Source: Thereva unica (taxonomy: Eukaryota > Arthropoda > Insecta > Diptera > Therevidae). Taken from it: a stretch of 64,000 bases of DNA. How positions within the stretch are numbered: position 1 is the first letter of the stretch; the number at the start of each line of letters is the position of its first letter. The notes under the pieces were generated by a model. That model worked only from the letters and a program-made list of their open reading frames with translations. It was not told the DNA's origin and searched no databases. The DNA is taken from positions 96,707,813-96,771,812 of the forward strand of contig OX465283.1 in NCBI GenBank assembly GCA_949987705.1, written 5' to 3'. This document shows positions 34,601 to 44,764 of this stretch, in pieces. Both the position numbers and the translations under genes were made by a program.

Positions 34601-34716
34601 GCACGTTCCATGTAAATATTCCGAAATCATTGTCCTTTTTCCGTTTGCCAGTTCGTCGTTGAGTTATCCGTCCGGTCCGAGGCTCTGCTGTCGGGTTCAT
34701 AGCAATGTATACACAA
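31664..34716 (-). mobile_element. RTE-clade non-LTR retrotransposon inserted in the BEL RT
   Basis: Minus-strand element. The 3' end at 31664 carries the short tandem tail CATCATCATCATC (GATGATG in element sense), as is typical for RTE. The 5' end is near 34716, a few bases upstream of its probable ATG (34700). The length (3.05 kb) and single ORF fit an almost full-length RTE. BEL coding sequence resumes at ATAGACAAATT; the AT at the junction is the only candidate target duplication. Confidence 0.85.
31684..34700 (-). pseudogene. RTE endonuclease-reverse transcriptase, inactivated
   Basis: From ATG 34700: APE endonuclease with FTWNVRTL, IQEVRW, GDANAKVG, NAIDHILIS and SDHFLVG; then a basic connector; then RT with NNKAPGKDSIAIEMW, PLHKKGD..CENYRG, GSYQCGFRPGRST, LFIDFKQAYDS (first Asp) and LRQGDALSCLLFN; then a C-terminal zone with WVAHVQRLDDSDPAKI. 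Three lesions: a frameshift near 34325; a TAA at 31978 after which the frame continues to 31684; and the YADD active site, which reads MAYAVALIG, as if the codons of both catalytic aspartates (6 bases near 32466) were lost in frame. The last makes the polymerase inactive whatever the frame. Insect annotations often label this family as craniofacial development protein 2-like. Confidence 0.92.
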
Positions 34717-34855
34717 ATAGACAAATTAAAATTGTAGACGCTCACCAGGATTACCAGAGAATCCTTTGGCGGGAAACTCCCCAAGCCCCTTTGCAACAAT
34801 TCAACACCACGGTAACTTATGGCACAAAACCTGCACCATTCCTAGCGATACGTAC
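34717..34855 (+). pseudogene. BEL reverse transcriptase, second fragment
   Basis: 139 bases of BEL RT isolated between the RTE and Gypsy-2 elements: RQIKIVDAHQDYQRILWRE and LQQFNTTVTYGTKPAPFLAI. It links the SDIEKMY block (31663) to the YQLANGEG block (40296). Confidence 0.9.
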
Positions 34856-35353
34856 TGATGTGGGGGTCTTGAGATTTTTAGATTTTATTTTATTTATACA
34901 CCACGTCACACCATTTTATTTTAATAAATTTTATATTAAAATGTCTTTGTAAATTTTGATTTATATTTTTATTACATTATATTTATATTCGTTTTACTAA
35001 ATACGTTAATTATTTTAACGGTTTAAAATCCGGATATGTATAATCTTTTAACTTCTAACTAATACTGATACATTTTCAAATTTTATTTTTCATGACAACT
35101 TTTTGTGTGTCTATGTTTTTTGAAAATCGTTTGTGTGTTCAGTGTCTACGTATATGATATCTGATTCAGTATTCTTAAAGTGTATTTTTAAGTAGTAGTG
35201 AAAATATAATTTTTGACATATTAAAAACACTGTACTCAAAAATTACTAGTACAGGAACTGAACTGAATGTTGAATAAACTTGCTACAGTAACGAACATAA
35301 ACTAATAACAAGTAGCAACGAACGTAAATTAATAACAAGTAGCAACCGCTACA
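34856..35353 (-). repeat. Gypsy-2 3' LTR
   Basis: Plus-strand text begins TGATGTGGGGGTCTTGAG and ends ACCGCTACA. Differs from the 5' LTR by a handful of substitutions and short indels, for example ATAAATTTT versus AAAAATTTT near the start. Confidence 0.95.
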
Positions 35354-35399
35354 TAACTCCCCCTTCAGCGCGAGCGTCCATGAATATTTAACAATTAAT

Positions 35400-37733
35400 T
35401 TAACGAAAACAATTACCAAAACTCTTTCTAATGTTACAATTGAAATGAAACTTTTTTTTTGAATTTCTTGTTACTGGTTTGTTAATGTCATCATTTTTCT
35501 CAATGAAAGCGGGCTTCAGTATATCGATTGATACTACGATCATTTTCCCGTTGGCGTTAATGACAAAATTCTTCTCGTTTCTTTTAATGACTTGGAATGG
35601 ACCTTCATAAGGCTTCTGTAAGCAACTTTTACCTCTATCTACTCTCAGAAAAACAAATTCACAATCCTCTAATCCTTTTGGTATATAGTAATTTTTCTTT
35701 TGTTCCCGAGAATCGGTTGGAATGATATTTCTCATATGGTCCCGTAATTGCGTTACTAAACTTGCTGGATCGGATAAGCTTGTTTGATTCCTGACAAAGA
35801 ATTCTCCTGGAATTCGTAATGTCTGTCCATACACTAACTCAGCTGGGCTACATTTAAGATCTTCCTTAACTGTGGTGCGAAAACCTAACAATAAAGCTGG
35901 AATGTGTAACAACCAATTTGGACTATCCATCTTAGCTCTGAGTGCTGCTTTCAATTGCCTGTGGAGTCTCTCCACCATTCCGTTCAATTGTGGGCGATAA
36001 GCCGATGTTCGAATTTTATGAGTTCCTAAAAGCTTTGAAAATTCTTCGAAAAGTTTCCCTTCAAACTGACCTCCCTGGTTAGTGGTTACTGTTAAAGGAA
36101 TCCCAAATCTCGGAAAGTATTGTTCGTACAACGTCCTTACAACTATCTTTGCTGTAATGCTTTTCAAAGGATACACCTCTGGCCACCTGGTAAATCGATC
36201 CACAACTGTTAATAGGTACATAAATCCTTCCGCCGGATGTAAGGGGCCAACTAGATCTACATGAATATGTTCAAATCTTCCTGACGGTATCCTAATTTTT
36301 TGTACTGGAGATTTCGTATGTCTATTTATTTTTGCTTTTTGACATGCTATGCAAGATTTTGCCCATAAATTAATATCTGAGTTCATCCTAGGCCAAAAGT
36401 ATCTACTTGCAATCAATTTTCTCGAACTTCGAATGCCTGGATGTGACAAATTGTGTATCATATCAAATATATTTTTCCGCATACTCACTGGAATAAATGG
36501 TCGATCTCTTTCAGTGGAACATTCTATCCAAATTTTATTTCCGGATGAAGCTACATCTGTTTCTCTTAATACGAATTTTGAATTTCCGTTTGAATTCTCA
36601 ATTAAATGTTGTAATTCAATGTCATCCTTTTGCTTTTCTGCAATAATGTCCAAATCAATTTCACTTTCGTTCATCGTGTCGCAATCCATAATTTCTGCAT
36701 CTACTCGTGATAAAGCGTCTGCCACGACGTTAGATTCACCTTTAATATGTTTGATGTCAGAGGTAAATTGGGTGATATAATCTAAGTGCCTCGTTTGCCT
36801 TGGACTTCTTTCAGCTTTTGTCCAAATTGCCGAGGTTAAAGGCTTGTGGTCTGTGAACACTGTAAAATCGCGACCTTCTAAGAAATGTCTGAAGTGCTTA
36901 ATTGCTGAATATACAGCTAAAAGCTCTCTATCAAACGTTGAATAGTTCTTTTCTGCTGCACTTAATTTCTTTGAGTAAAATGCCAATGGTTCCGTCTTGT
37001 TGTTCTTGCATTGTTCCAGCACTGCTCCGATTGCTATATTTGACGCATCAACAGTCCATCGTAAAGTAGCTTCCTCTGCCGGATGAACTAATAATGTTGC
37101 AGTAATAAAAGCCTCTTTGACTTTAATGAATGCATTTTCACATTCCTCCGTCCAGTCAAAAATTTTAACCTTTTTATTCTTCTTAAGCTCTTTCGCTAGT
37201 TGAATATGAATAGGACTTAACAATTTCGCTAACTGTGGAATGAATCGGTGAAAATAATTTACCATTCCGATGAATTTTTGGACTTGTTTAACTGAATCTG
37301 GCGACGGAAAATTTTGAATAAATTTAATTCTGTCTTCAGATGGAAGAATCCCGTCTTTTGTAATCTTGTGGCTTAGAAAATCAATTGAATTTACTCCGAA
37401 AAGACATTTCCCTGGATTAATGCTTACTCCAAATTCCTCTAATCGGGTGAACACTTGGTTTAAATGGTCTTTGTGTTCTTCCTCACTCTTGCTTGCCACA
37501 AGAATATCGTCAATGTAGACAAAAACAAATTCTAAGCCGTTCAAAACTTTATCCATAAAACGCTGGAATGTTTGGGCAGCGTTTCTGAGACCAAAGGGCA
37601 TTCGAGTGAATTCGAATAAGCCGAAAGGTGTAGTAATTGCTGTTTTGAAAACGTCTTTCTCTGCTACTGGGATGTGGTGATAAGCTCTGACTAAATCAAT
37701 TTTCGAAAATATACTACAACCATCCAAATTCAA
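35400..37733 (-). CDS. Gypsy-2 RT, RNase H and integrase
   Basis: 777-residue open frame. [17 protein letters not shown] (first Asp), [30 protein letters not shown] (active site, both Asp). RNase [41 protein letters not shown]. Integrase zinc domain: [12 protein letters not shown]...KSCIACQ. Core: HVDLVGPL (first Asp), then TTNQGGQF where the second catalytic Asp is Asn (codon 36080-36078; GAC to AAC would need one change), and [10 protein letters not shown] (Glu). C-terminus: [12 protein letters not shown]. The first Met is internal: the same frame continues upstream through a TGA (37784-37782) to 38177. The Asn should abolish integrase chemistry. Confidence 0.94.
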   Translation of the reverse strand: MNLDGCSIFSKIDLVRAYHHIPVAEKDVFKTAITTPFGLFEFTRMPFGLRNAAQTFQRFMDKVLNGLEFVFVYIDDILVASKSEEEHKDHLNQVFTRLEEFGVSINPGKCLFGVNSIDFLSHKITKDGILPSEDRIKFIQNFPSPDSVKQVQKFIGMVNYFHRFIPQLAKLLSPIHIQLAKELKKNKKVKIFDWTEECENAFIKVKEAFITATLLVHPAEEATLRWTVDASNIAIGAVLEQCKNNKTEPLAFYSKKLSAAEKNYSTFDRELLAVYSAIKHFRHFLEGRDFTVFTDHKPLTSAIWTKAERSPRQTRHLDYITQFTSDIKHIKGESNVVADALSRVDAEIMDCDTMNESEIDLDIIAEKQKDDIELQHLIENSNGNSKFVLRETDVASSGNKIWIECSTERDRPFIPVSMRKNIFDMIHNLSHPGIRSSRKLIASRYFWPRMNSDINLWAKSCIACQKAKINRHTKSPVQKIRIPSGRFEHIHVDLVGPLHPAEGFMYLLTVVDRFTRWPEVYPLKSITAKIVVRTLYEQYFPRFGIPLTVTTNQGGQFEGKLFEEFSKLLGTHKIRTSAYRPQLNGMVERLHRQLKAALRAKMDSPNWLLHIPALLLGFRTTVKEDLKCSPAELVYGQTLRIPGEFFVRNQTSLSDPASLVTQLRDHMRNIIPTDSREQKKNYYIPKGLEDCEFVFLRVDRGKSCLQKPYEGPFQVIKRNEKNFVINANGKMIVVSIDILKPAFIEKNDDINKPVTRNSKKKFHFNCNIRKSFGNCFR

Positions 37734-37781
37734 CGTAAAATTTTGAATATGTGGGATTGGATACCTATCTGGAATTGTAAT

Positions 37782-38420
37782 TCAATTTAATCTTCGATAG
37801 TCTCCGCATGGTCGCCAGTCTGAAGAATTCTTTTTCGGGACCATGTGTAATGCTGATGAGACAGATGATGAAGAGCTTCTACACAATCCTAATTTAACCA
37901 TGTGGTCAAATTCTAATTTGGCTATTTTAAATTTATTGGTGTCTAATCGTCTGGCTTTTGAAAAGGGTAGTTGTCCTTTAGTAACGATGGTATGTACTAC
38001 GTTAGGTTTTACAGGTAAATCATATCTTGGAGGTTGAGTAAGTGAAGGGAATCTAGACAAAATATTACCATAATCATTGTCCACAGAAAAATGTCTGGGT
38101 GAAGGAGAGTTTGTCTTAATCATGATTCCGTTAACACTAAAATCTGTAGTACCATCTATCACTTTTCTATTTTTCATATCAACAAGTAAATTAAATTGGA
38201 TCAGGAAATCTGCGCCGATAATAGGTTTGTTGACGTTTGCAATGATAAATGGAAAAGTAAAGTCTCGTCTTAAACCAAAATCTATTTTTAAAAGTTTTGT
38301 TTCATATGTATGAATAGACGATCCGTTAGCTGCAGTTAGAATTAAATTTGGGTCTTTTTTATATTTTCCATAATATGTACATATTTGGAACGACGGATAA
38401 TTCTGCTCCTGTATCCACTA
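37782..38420 (-). pseudogene. Gypsy-2 protease and RT N-terminus
   Basis: Protease active site FLVDTGAELSVVP is at about 38419-38381; a frameshift near 38370 follows, then NLILTAANGSSIHTYETKLL, PIIGADFLIQFNLLVDM and the RT entry [20 protein letters not shown]. The frame ends in a TGA (37784-37782) just after the DYRRLN block and continues in the same frame as the 777-residue ORF. The piece 38177-37782 is open on its own, but its first Met is internal. Confidence 0.88.
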
Positions 38421-38507
38421 AAAATTTAAATTTATTTTCTTTATCGAAAATAAAAAGTCTTTTTGATTTCTGAGGTAAATTATTTATTGCACACGCTGGA
38501 GGGTAAT

Positions 38508-39354
38508 TTAGTTTTTTGAATTATTGAAACTGCATGGTTTCACACATCTCTTTGCATTATTTCCGAACTTGAAATGAAACCAGCAAAAAGGTTTATTATT
38601 ATAATTATTAAAGTTCTGCCTTGAAGAGCTTCTTCTTCTGGACCTAGATCTGTGATGAAAATTATCATTTTTATTAATTGTGAGTTTTCTCACTAAATTC
38701 GATAAATTTTCAATTTTATTTTCTAAAACATTTATCTTTTCAATATAATTAATATTTTCTTGATTTGAAAAAGGGTTTGATGGATTATTATTTATTGAAG
38801 AAACATATTGAAACTTTGAAACATCGAAAATTTTGTCAGCAAGAATTTGAAGATCTTGAATGTTCTGATTTCCAGAAGACATCAATGCAATGTTGATATT
38901 AGATGGTAGCTTCCGCATCCAAAGTTTCTTAATCAAATCTTTTCCTAAGTTAGAAGATGTTCTAGCAAAAATCTCCATCGACCTATAAAATTCAGATGGT
39001 CGTTTATCTCCCATTTCTGTATTACAGAGAAGTTGTTCTAGTTTTCTTTCTTCTGATTCGGTGAATCGTTGGATGAGGGCTCTCTTCAATGTTTCGTACT
39101 TATTTTCATGAGGTGGATTTTGGATGACATCTAACATATTCATTATAACATCCAGAGGTAGAGATTGTATAATATGCTCATATTTCGTCTCATCTTGTCT
39201 AATATGTTTAGAAGTAAACTGGCTTTCTGCTATGACAAACCATGTTTCTGGACAAGGAGACTAGAAGGTTGGTAGCTTAATTGCAGAAGCGCTAATATGT
39301 CTACAATTCTCATTTATAATGTCATCACAATTAGTTCCATTCGCCTGTACACTC
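38508..39354 (-). pseudogene. Gypsy-2 gag
   Basis: Probable ATG at 39354. Capsid region with KYEHIIQSLPLDVIMNML, RALIQRFTESEERKLEQLL, PSEFYRSMEIFARTSS and LIKKLWMRKLPSNINIAL; then a coiled-coil-like stretch (NYIEKINVLENKIENLSNLV); then an arginine/serine-rich stretch and one knuckle CWFHFKFGNNAKRCVKPC. A TAG at 39263-39261 interrupts the frame about 30 codons after the start (a Trp is likely at that place). Gag ends at 38508 and protease follows in another frame, so gag and pol are separate here, unlike Gypsy-1. Confidence 0.88.
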
Positions 39355-39789
39355 ATATTTTCACAACGAATTAACTTTCGCGTAACAAGAAATTCAATTT
39401 TTTATACTTTAAAACTTCGCGGTACTTTTACGAAAGGACACTCGTGAACGTTCGCGTTGAAAGACGTTAAAACAAAAATTTTAAAGAAAATTTCGATTAA
39501 TAAAAATGAAAAATATTCATTTAGAATCGAAAGTAAGAGAAAAGAATCGAATCGTAGAATCGAAAATTAAAAGAAAAATATTTAATTGAATTAAAATTGA
39601 CTTTCCTTTTTTTAAATTTTTTAAATTTTCTTTCTTGAATAGATTTCTTAATTTTTCTTGTATTAACTTCTTTCTTCTAAATTTTCTTCTATAATTTTTA
39701 AGATTTTCTTTCTTGTTTCTTCTTTCTTCAAATTACAAATTATAGTTCATTGAAAGGCTGCAATTCTTCTTAATCGGGGTCACCAGAAA
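39355..39789 (-). other. Gypsy-2 5' leader
   Basis: AT-rich untranslated region between 5' LTR and gag. It holds the primer-binding region at 39774-39785 and many TTTTCTTTCTT-type pyrimidine tracts (39600-39730, plus-strand text). Confidence 0.75.
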
Positions 39790-40289
39790 TGATGTGGGGG
39801 TCTTGAGATTTTTAGATTTTATTTTATTTATACACCACGTCACACCATTTTATTTTAAAAAATTTTATATTAAAATGTCTTTGTAAATTTTGATTTATAT
39901 TTTTATTACATTATATTTAAATTCGTTTTACTAAATACGTTAATTATTTTAACGGTTTAAAATCCGGATATGTATAATCTTTTAACTTCTAACTAATACT
40001 GATACATTTTCAAATTTTATTTTTCATGACAACTTTTTGTGTGTCTATTTTTTTTGAAAATCGTTTGTGTGTTCAGTGTCTACGTATATGATATCTGATT
40101 CAGTATTCTTAAAGTGTATATTTCTAAGTAGTAGTGAAAATATAATTTTTGACATATTAAAAACACTGTACTCAAAAATTACTAGTACAGGAACTGAACT
40201 GAATGTTGAGTAAATTTGCTACAGTAACGAACATAAACTAATAACAAGTAGCAACGAACGTAAATTAATAACAAGTAGCAACCGCTACA
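39790..40289 (-). repeat. Gypsy-2 5' LTR
   Basis: Second LTR copy, TGATGTGGGGG to ACCGCTACA in plus-strand text. Its inner edge is defined by the adjacent primer-binding region and its outer edge by the CTTAC duplication. Confidence 0.95.
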
Positions 40290-40850
40290 CTTACCTTGTA
40301 TCAATTGGCCAACGGTGAAGGACAGAACTTCGTCAGAGCGGCAACAGCGCTTAAACAAGATTTCTATGTTGACGACTTGTTAACAGGTGCAGACACCATC
40401 GCATCGGTCAAGGAATTGAGAATACAATTGGATGAGTTGTTAAGTAGGGGAGGGTTTAAGTTAAGAAAATGGGCTAGTAACAGCATGAACATCTTGGAAG
40501 GCGTTCATGAGTCAGACAAGGAACAAAATCTTTTAAGTTTATCAGGTGACACTAAGGTAAAAACCTTAGGAATATATTGGTGTCCACACAGAGATACCTT
40601 CACATTTAAAGTAAATACAAGTCAACAGACTATAACTCCATCCAAAAGAGTAGTATTATCAGAATGGTCACAATTGTTTGATCCACTAGGTTGGTTAGCT
40701 CCCTGCATCATTAAGGCCAAGTTAATGTTTCAATCATTATGGAATGGAAAGCTAACTTATCATGGGATGAAGAATTACCAAATCCAATACATGGAGAATG
40801 GAGAACATTAAGAAACCAATTCGCTGATCTGGAAAAAATTTAAATTCCTA
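40290..40850 (+). pseudogene. BEL reverse transcriptase, third fragment
   Basis: Resumes after the Gypsy-2 insertion with YQLANGEGQNFVRAATALKQ and the active site DFYVDDLLTGADT (both Asp, 40371-40376). Then FKLRKWASN, VKTLGIYWCP, LFDPLGWLAPCIIKAK (connection region). At about 40765 the frame is lost; the expected next block is readable in another frame up to a stop near 40842 and on to 40978. Confidence 0.92.
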
Positions 40851-40857
40851 GGTGGGT

Positions 40858-41457
40858 TCACGTATCACGAACAAATTCGATTATGGAACTCCAAGGATTC
40901 TGCGATGCCTCCGCAAAGGCATATGCAGCGGTTGTCTATACGAGAACAATAGACCATAAGGGTCAGTACATGTCCAATTGCTTACTGCAAAAACAAAGGT
41001 AGCTCCTCTGAGCAAAGAAGTGAGTCTGCCACGTTTAGAACTTTGCGCAGCGGTTCTGTTGGCAAAACTATTGTCTCATACAATGAAGGCCGTTAATATT
41101 GAAGGATTGCAGGTACACGCGTGGTCTGATTCCAAAGTTACACTAGCCTGGATACAAAATAACAATAAAAAATACAGTACTTTCGTGACCAATAGGACAC
41201 GGGAAATTAACAATTTAATACCAATGGCGCAATGGCATTATGTCAAATCAAAACAGAATCCTGCGGATTGCGCCTCTCGTGGTTTAGATCCATCAAAATT
41301 AATAAACTTTACGCTATGGTGGAATGGACCAGAGTGGCTCAGACAAAAGGAAATTGAATATATCACCAACAGTGAACCGACCGATCAAGAATTAAAAAGT
41401 TACATCCAAGTAACATTTACTTTGAAAAACAATGGCACTTTAGAACAATTGTTTTAA
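40858..41457 (+). pseudogene. BEL RNase H
   Basis: Removes RNA from the DNA-RNA hybrid in active relatives. Blocks: [17 protein letters not shown] (first catalytic Asp, before the 40978 Met), LSKEVSLPRLELCAAVLLAK (Glu), VHAWSDSKVTLAWIQ (Asp) and QNPADCASRGL (Asp). The frame from 40978 is open to 41455. A frame change joins it to the integrase frame (41482 on). Confidence 0.9.
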
Positions 41458-41481
41458 AAAACAAACGATTTCCAAAAGTTA

Positions 41482-42489
41482 TTGAGAATAATCGCGTATT
41501 GTCAACGCTTCCGTAAGCTCAAAGAGCGGAAGGTACTTTTAAGAACAAACTACATAAACATACAAGAGCTAAGAGAGGCTAGGAACCTCATAATCAAACT
41601 GGCTCAAGAACAAGAGTTCTCATGCGAAATAACTGACATCAAGTCGACTGGAAGAGTATCACAGAAAAGCAAGATCCTCTCATTAAATCCATTTTTAGAC
41701 AAAAAAGGCATCCTTAGGGTAGGGGGAAGATTAAGGAATTCATCGCTCGGTGATGAAGCGAAATTCCTCATCATTATATCGCCCCAGAGCCCACTCTCTG
41801 CGTTAATCATCTCAGAGGCACATTTACATTCTTTACACGGTGGACCAACACTAATCTTATCACACATTCGTCAACGATATCGGATACTCAATGGAACTAA
41901 CGCTGTTAAGAAACAGTTACACAAATGCATAACATGCTGTAAGCTAGTAGCCAAACCATTAACTCAACTGATGGGAGACTTGCCCAAACCACGGGTCGCA
42001 GTTAGCAAACCGTTTACACATTGTGGAATCGACTACGCGGGCCCTATCACATTAAAATTAATGAAGGGTAGAGGCAAAACGACATTTAAGGGATATATCA
42101 CCGTATTCATCTGTTTGGCAACCAAGGCAATTCATATAAAACTAGTAAGTGATCTCACCGCCGAGGCATTCGCCGCAGGCTACAAACGGTTTGCCGCCAG
42201 AAGAGGCAGAGCCTCTCACATTTACAGCGACAACGGTACAAACTTTGTGCTGGCAAACAAAATATTGAAGTTCCATAGCAAGGAAGAAAAAACTGAGTTC
42301 TTCGAAGTAATTCAAAGGGAACTTTTGAAGCAAGAAACTGAATGGCATTTCATACCGCCAGCCGCACCACACTTTGGGGGATTGTGGGAGGCTGGAGTAC
42401 GCTCAATCAAATACCATTTAAAACGAGTGATTGGGAACTCAATTTTGAAGAAATGTATACCCTCCTTACACAAATCGAGGCTTGTTTGA
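41482..42489 (+). CDS. BEL integrase
   Basis: Open frame of 335 residues. Zinc domain: HLHSLHGGPTLILSHIRQ then LHKCITC (HHCC). Core: GIDYAGPITLKL (Asp), HIYSDNGTNFV (Asp), APHFGGLWEAGVRSIKYHL (Glu); the triad is complete. After ILKKCIPSLH the frame slips: the continuation, with an ALDVLTPGHFLVG-like block, is in another frame through 42700 and contains a local duplication of GGCATGAATATTTATC (42669 and 42692). Confidence 0.92.
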   Translation: MRIIAYCQRFRKLKERKVLLRTNYINIQELREARNLIIKLAQEQEFSCEITDIKSTGRVSQKSKILSLNPFLDKKGILRVGGRLRNSSLGDEAKFLIIISPQSPLSALIISEAHLHSLHGGPTLILSHIRQRYRILNGTNAVKKQLHKCITCCKLVAKPLTQLMGDLPKPRVAVSKPFTHCGIDYAGPITLKLMKGRGKTTFKGYITVFICLATKAIHIKLVSDLTAEAFAAGYKRFAARRGRASHIYSDNGTNFVLANKILKFHSKEEKTEFFEVIQRELLKQETEWHFIPPAAPHFGGLWEAGVRSIKYHLKRVIGNSILKKCIPSLHKSRLV

Positions 42490-42709
42490 ATTGAAGGCCC
42501 TTATGTCCTCTTTCAGCAGATTCCGAAGCTCTAGATGTTCTAACACCAGGACATTTTCTAGTTGGGATGCCATTGCTGTCTGTTCCAATGCAGACCTTGT
42601 CTGAGGCACCTATGAATCGTTTGAAACGATGGCAGGTGATTGAAAAAATGCATCAAACCTTCTAAAGGCATGAATATTTATCAAGTGGAGGCATGAATAT
42701 TTATCGAGG

Positions 42710-44245
42710 TTGCAGCAACGTCCCAAATGGATGACAAACCAGGAGAATATCAAGATAGGAGACATCGTCCTACTAACCGATGAACAAACTCCTCCAACAC
42801 ATTGGCCGCTAGCAAGGGTGGTAGAAACTTATCCTGGACCAGACAGCCAAGTCCGAGTCGCAACAGTAGCTACCGGTAAAGGCAAATTTAAAAGACCAAT
42901 CACTAAATTGGCGCGTCTACCAGCTTCGCAGGACGAGGATGACTCAGCAGCATCGACAGAATTACCGACAGAAGAGTCGCAAATGATCAACAGAAATGAT
43001 CAGCAAGTACCGGAAACGAAGAGGTCACGGGGTCGATACTCAGCCTCACTTTTGTTACAGTCTCTACTAGTATTATTACTAGTAATAAGTCCATCATACG
43101 CCTTAAATAAATCCTTAGTAACTCATCCCTTGACAGCACGAGCAGGGGTATATTTTGAAGATTTAGGATACGTTAACTTAGTAAATAATGCATGGAAAAT
43201 AATCGCTTACTATGACTTGGAAAGCTATTGGAAAGAATACGCGAGGATAAAAGGTAGCATCCAACAAATAGAAGGTCTCTGTAGCTCACACTTGACTGAG
43301 GTAAACTTCTGTCCAGTACTACTTGAGCAATTGCAACACTCCTTACAAGAGATAGAACATAAAAAGGAAATTATTACAGGCAAGGATTTAAACAATAAAT
43401 TAAGGAATCGACGATCACCACTCAATATTGTCGGAAATGTTGCCCATGGATTATTTGGGATTCTTGATGATGAATTTGCCCGAAAATACGAAGAGCAAAT
43501 CAACCTAGTAAAGGATAACGAGAACCAACTTATTCGTAATCAAACGTCTATTGCGGACTCAACAAGCAACATTATCAAGAAAAATAATAAGGCAATCTCG
43601 GACCAATTTCTGGCATTAAAGCATCAGTTGGCAGCGATTCAGCGTACTATCAATAACACAAATCAAGAAGTGGCCAAACGTGACAGGTATGAAGCGTTTA
43701 CTACGACGATGTTTCATACAACCTTGATGTTGCTAGCCTACCAAAATACTCAAGAAGCTCTGTTTCAACTTATAATAGATACTCAGCACGAGAAAGTCAG
43801 CCCGCTCTTACTTACCCCCGAACAACTCAGATCCCAATTAGCACTTATTCGAGAAAACATACCAGAAACAGTAACGATTCCTGGCAGCACAGACCAGAAG
43901 GGTATCTTACAGACCTACAATTTAATGAAAATAAGATCTAAGGTCACGGAGCGCTATATATTATTTGACATTTCTCTACCTCTTCCTAACATTGAACTCG
44001 TCCAGCTATTCAAATTGATTCCTACTCCAATTCTAGACAACGGTAAATACATATACGTACACTCAGCAGCGGAGTATCTAGTGACTAGCTTGCACAGGGA
44101 TTACTATGTCCCATTGAGTAAAGCACAGGTTGAATCCTGTGTTCCAACAGAGAATAACCGAAGACATTCCCAACAGTCCTTTCCCTTATACAACCACAAA
44201 TCTGTAGTTGGCCGATGTGAAATGAGTATTCTAACACGGCAGTAG
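42710..44245 (+). CDS. BEL pol C-terminus fused in frame to an envelope-like protein
   Basis: 511-residue open frame. Residues 1-75 are the pol C-terminal domain (KIGDIVLLTDEQTPPTHWPL, ITKLARLP). After an acidic/polar linker, residues 111-131 form a hydrophobic signal-peptide-like segment. A basic furin-type site RNRR (232-235) is followed by a glycine-rich hydrophobic stretch (about 239-253) and a long helical, coiled-coil-like region (about 260-330). This order resembles the fusion glycoprotein type shared by baculovirus F proteins and insect errantiviruses (class inference, not a match I could compute). It ends at 44243 without a membrane anchor, so it is probably truncated. Normally env is made from a spliced RNA, so the in-frame fusion does not imply a fused protein. 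Confidence 0.75.
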   Translation: MQQRPKWMTNQENIKIGDIVLLTDEQTPPTHWPLARVVETYPGPDSQVRVATVATGKGKFKRPITKLARLPASQDEDDSAASTELPTEESQMINRNDQQVPETKRSRGRYSASLLLQSLLVLLLVISPSYALNKSLVTHPLTARAGVYFEDLGYVNLVNNAWKIIAYYDLESYWKEYARIKGSIQQIEGLCSSHLTEVNFCPVLLEQLQHSLQEIEHKKEIITGKDLNNKLRNRRSPLNIVGNVAHGLFGILDDEFARKYEEQINLVKDNENQLIRNQTSIADSTSNIIKKNNKAISDQFLALKHQLAAIQRTINNTNQEVAKRDRYEAFTTTMFHTTLMLLAYQNTQEALFQLIIDTQHEKVSPLLLTPEQLRSQLALIRENIPETVTIPGSTDQKGILQTYNLMKIRSKVTERYILFDISLPLPNIELVQLFKLIPTPILDNGKYIYVHSAAEYLVTSLHRDYYVPLSKAQVESCVPTENNRRHSQQSFPLYNHKSVVGRCEMSILTRQ

Positions 44246-44755
44246 GTGAAGAGGCACTTCCGCCTGAGAACCAGGTCACGGGGCGTGGTCTCGGTGGAAT
44301 GTGGAATGTAGGTCAAGGCCAGTGGCCTTTAGACTGGTTAGTTTTTGTTTATGAGTGCGGAACTGGTTTAGGGGAAAGTAATTTTGTTGGTGGATTCGGT
44401 CAGGGGGAAAGTGTGGCTTGGAACTTGGCGGGCTGCTCGGTCAGGGAAAGTGGTTTGGGACTTGGCAGGGGTCGGTGGCTTGGCAGGTTGGGCGGAAGCT
44501 ACAGACGGCGGCGGTAACTTTTGCCCGGTCTGCGACGGAAGGTATTTACTCAGACTCGTACGTGCGCCCTAGTCTCTGCAGAGCAGGTCCGGGACTGGGT
44601 CAGTTGCTTTGGCAGGTTGGCCTGTGGCGGAAGCTACTGCCTAGATTGCGGCGGTAGCTACCGTCTGAGCCACGAAGCTATTGGTCGAGCCTGGCCCTAA
44701 CCTCTACAAAGCACTGATTTTACACTCTGTACAACAAATCATTCCAGAGAAAAAT
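44246..44755. other. GC-rich segment, no gene recognised
   Basis: Distinctly more G-rich than its surroundings, with variants of GGCTTGG, GGCAGG and GCGGAAGCTAC (for example GCGGAAGCTAC at about 44490 and 44629). It may be the remaining 3' untranslated region or LTR of the BEL element, but I found no second copy in the window to test this. Plus-strand frames here are compositional. Confidence 0.45.
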
Positions 44756-44764
44756 CGCACATTG

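Larger units (their letters stand above)
34856..40289 (-). mobile_element. Ty3/Gypsy retrotransposon, copy 2, with both LTRs
   Basis: 5.4-kb minus-strand element with two LTRs of about 500 bp, each TG...CA (in element sense TGTAGCGG ... CCACATCA). Flanks are CGTAC (34851-34855) and CTTAC (40290-40294), a 5-bp target duplication with one change; the BEL reading frame spans the site. PBS region: TGGTGACCCCGA lies 4 bases inside the 5' LTR (complement of about 39774-39785). PPT: AAGGGGGAGT (complement of 35354-35363). The LTRs differ by only about a dozen positions, so insertion is fairly recent, yet gag and pol each carry nonsense or frameshift changes. Confidence 0.95.
29927..44245 (+). mobile_element. 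Pao/BEL element with envelope-like gene, split by two later elements
   Basis: Reading through, with 31664-34716 (RTE) and 34856-40289 (Gypsy-2) removed, gives gag - protease - RT - RNase H - integrase - DUF5641 - envelope-like. The segment between the two insertions (34717-34855) is BEL RT. Neither LTR is identified: the 5' side is truncated next to the Gypsy-1 LTR/MITE and the 3' side passes into GC-rich sequence after 44245. Several frameshifts are present, so the element is defective. It is a different family from the BEL copies at 7576 and 54155. BEL elements with an envelope-like third gene are known as candidate endogenous insect retroviruses. Confidence 0.88.

Noticed and set aside
44299..44657. 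Three overlapping Gly/Arg-rich plus-strand frames
   Set aside because: They result from GC-rich composition; none resembles a protein family, and they overlap in different frames.
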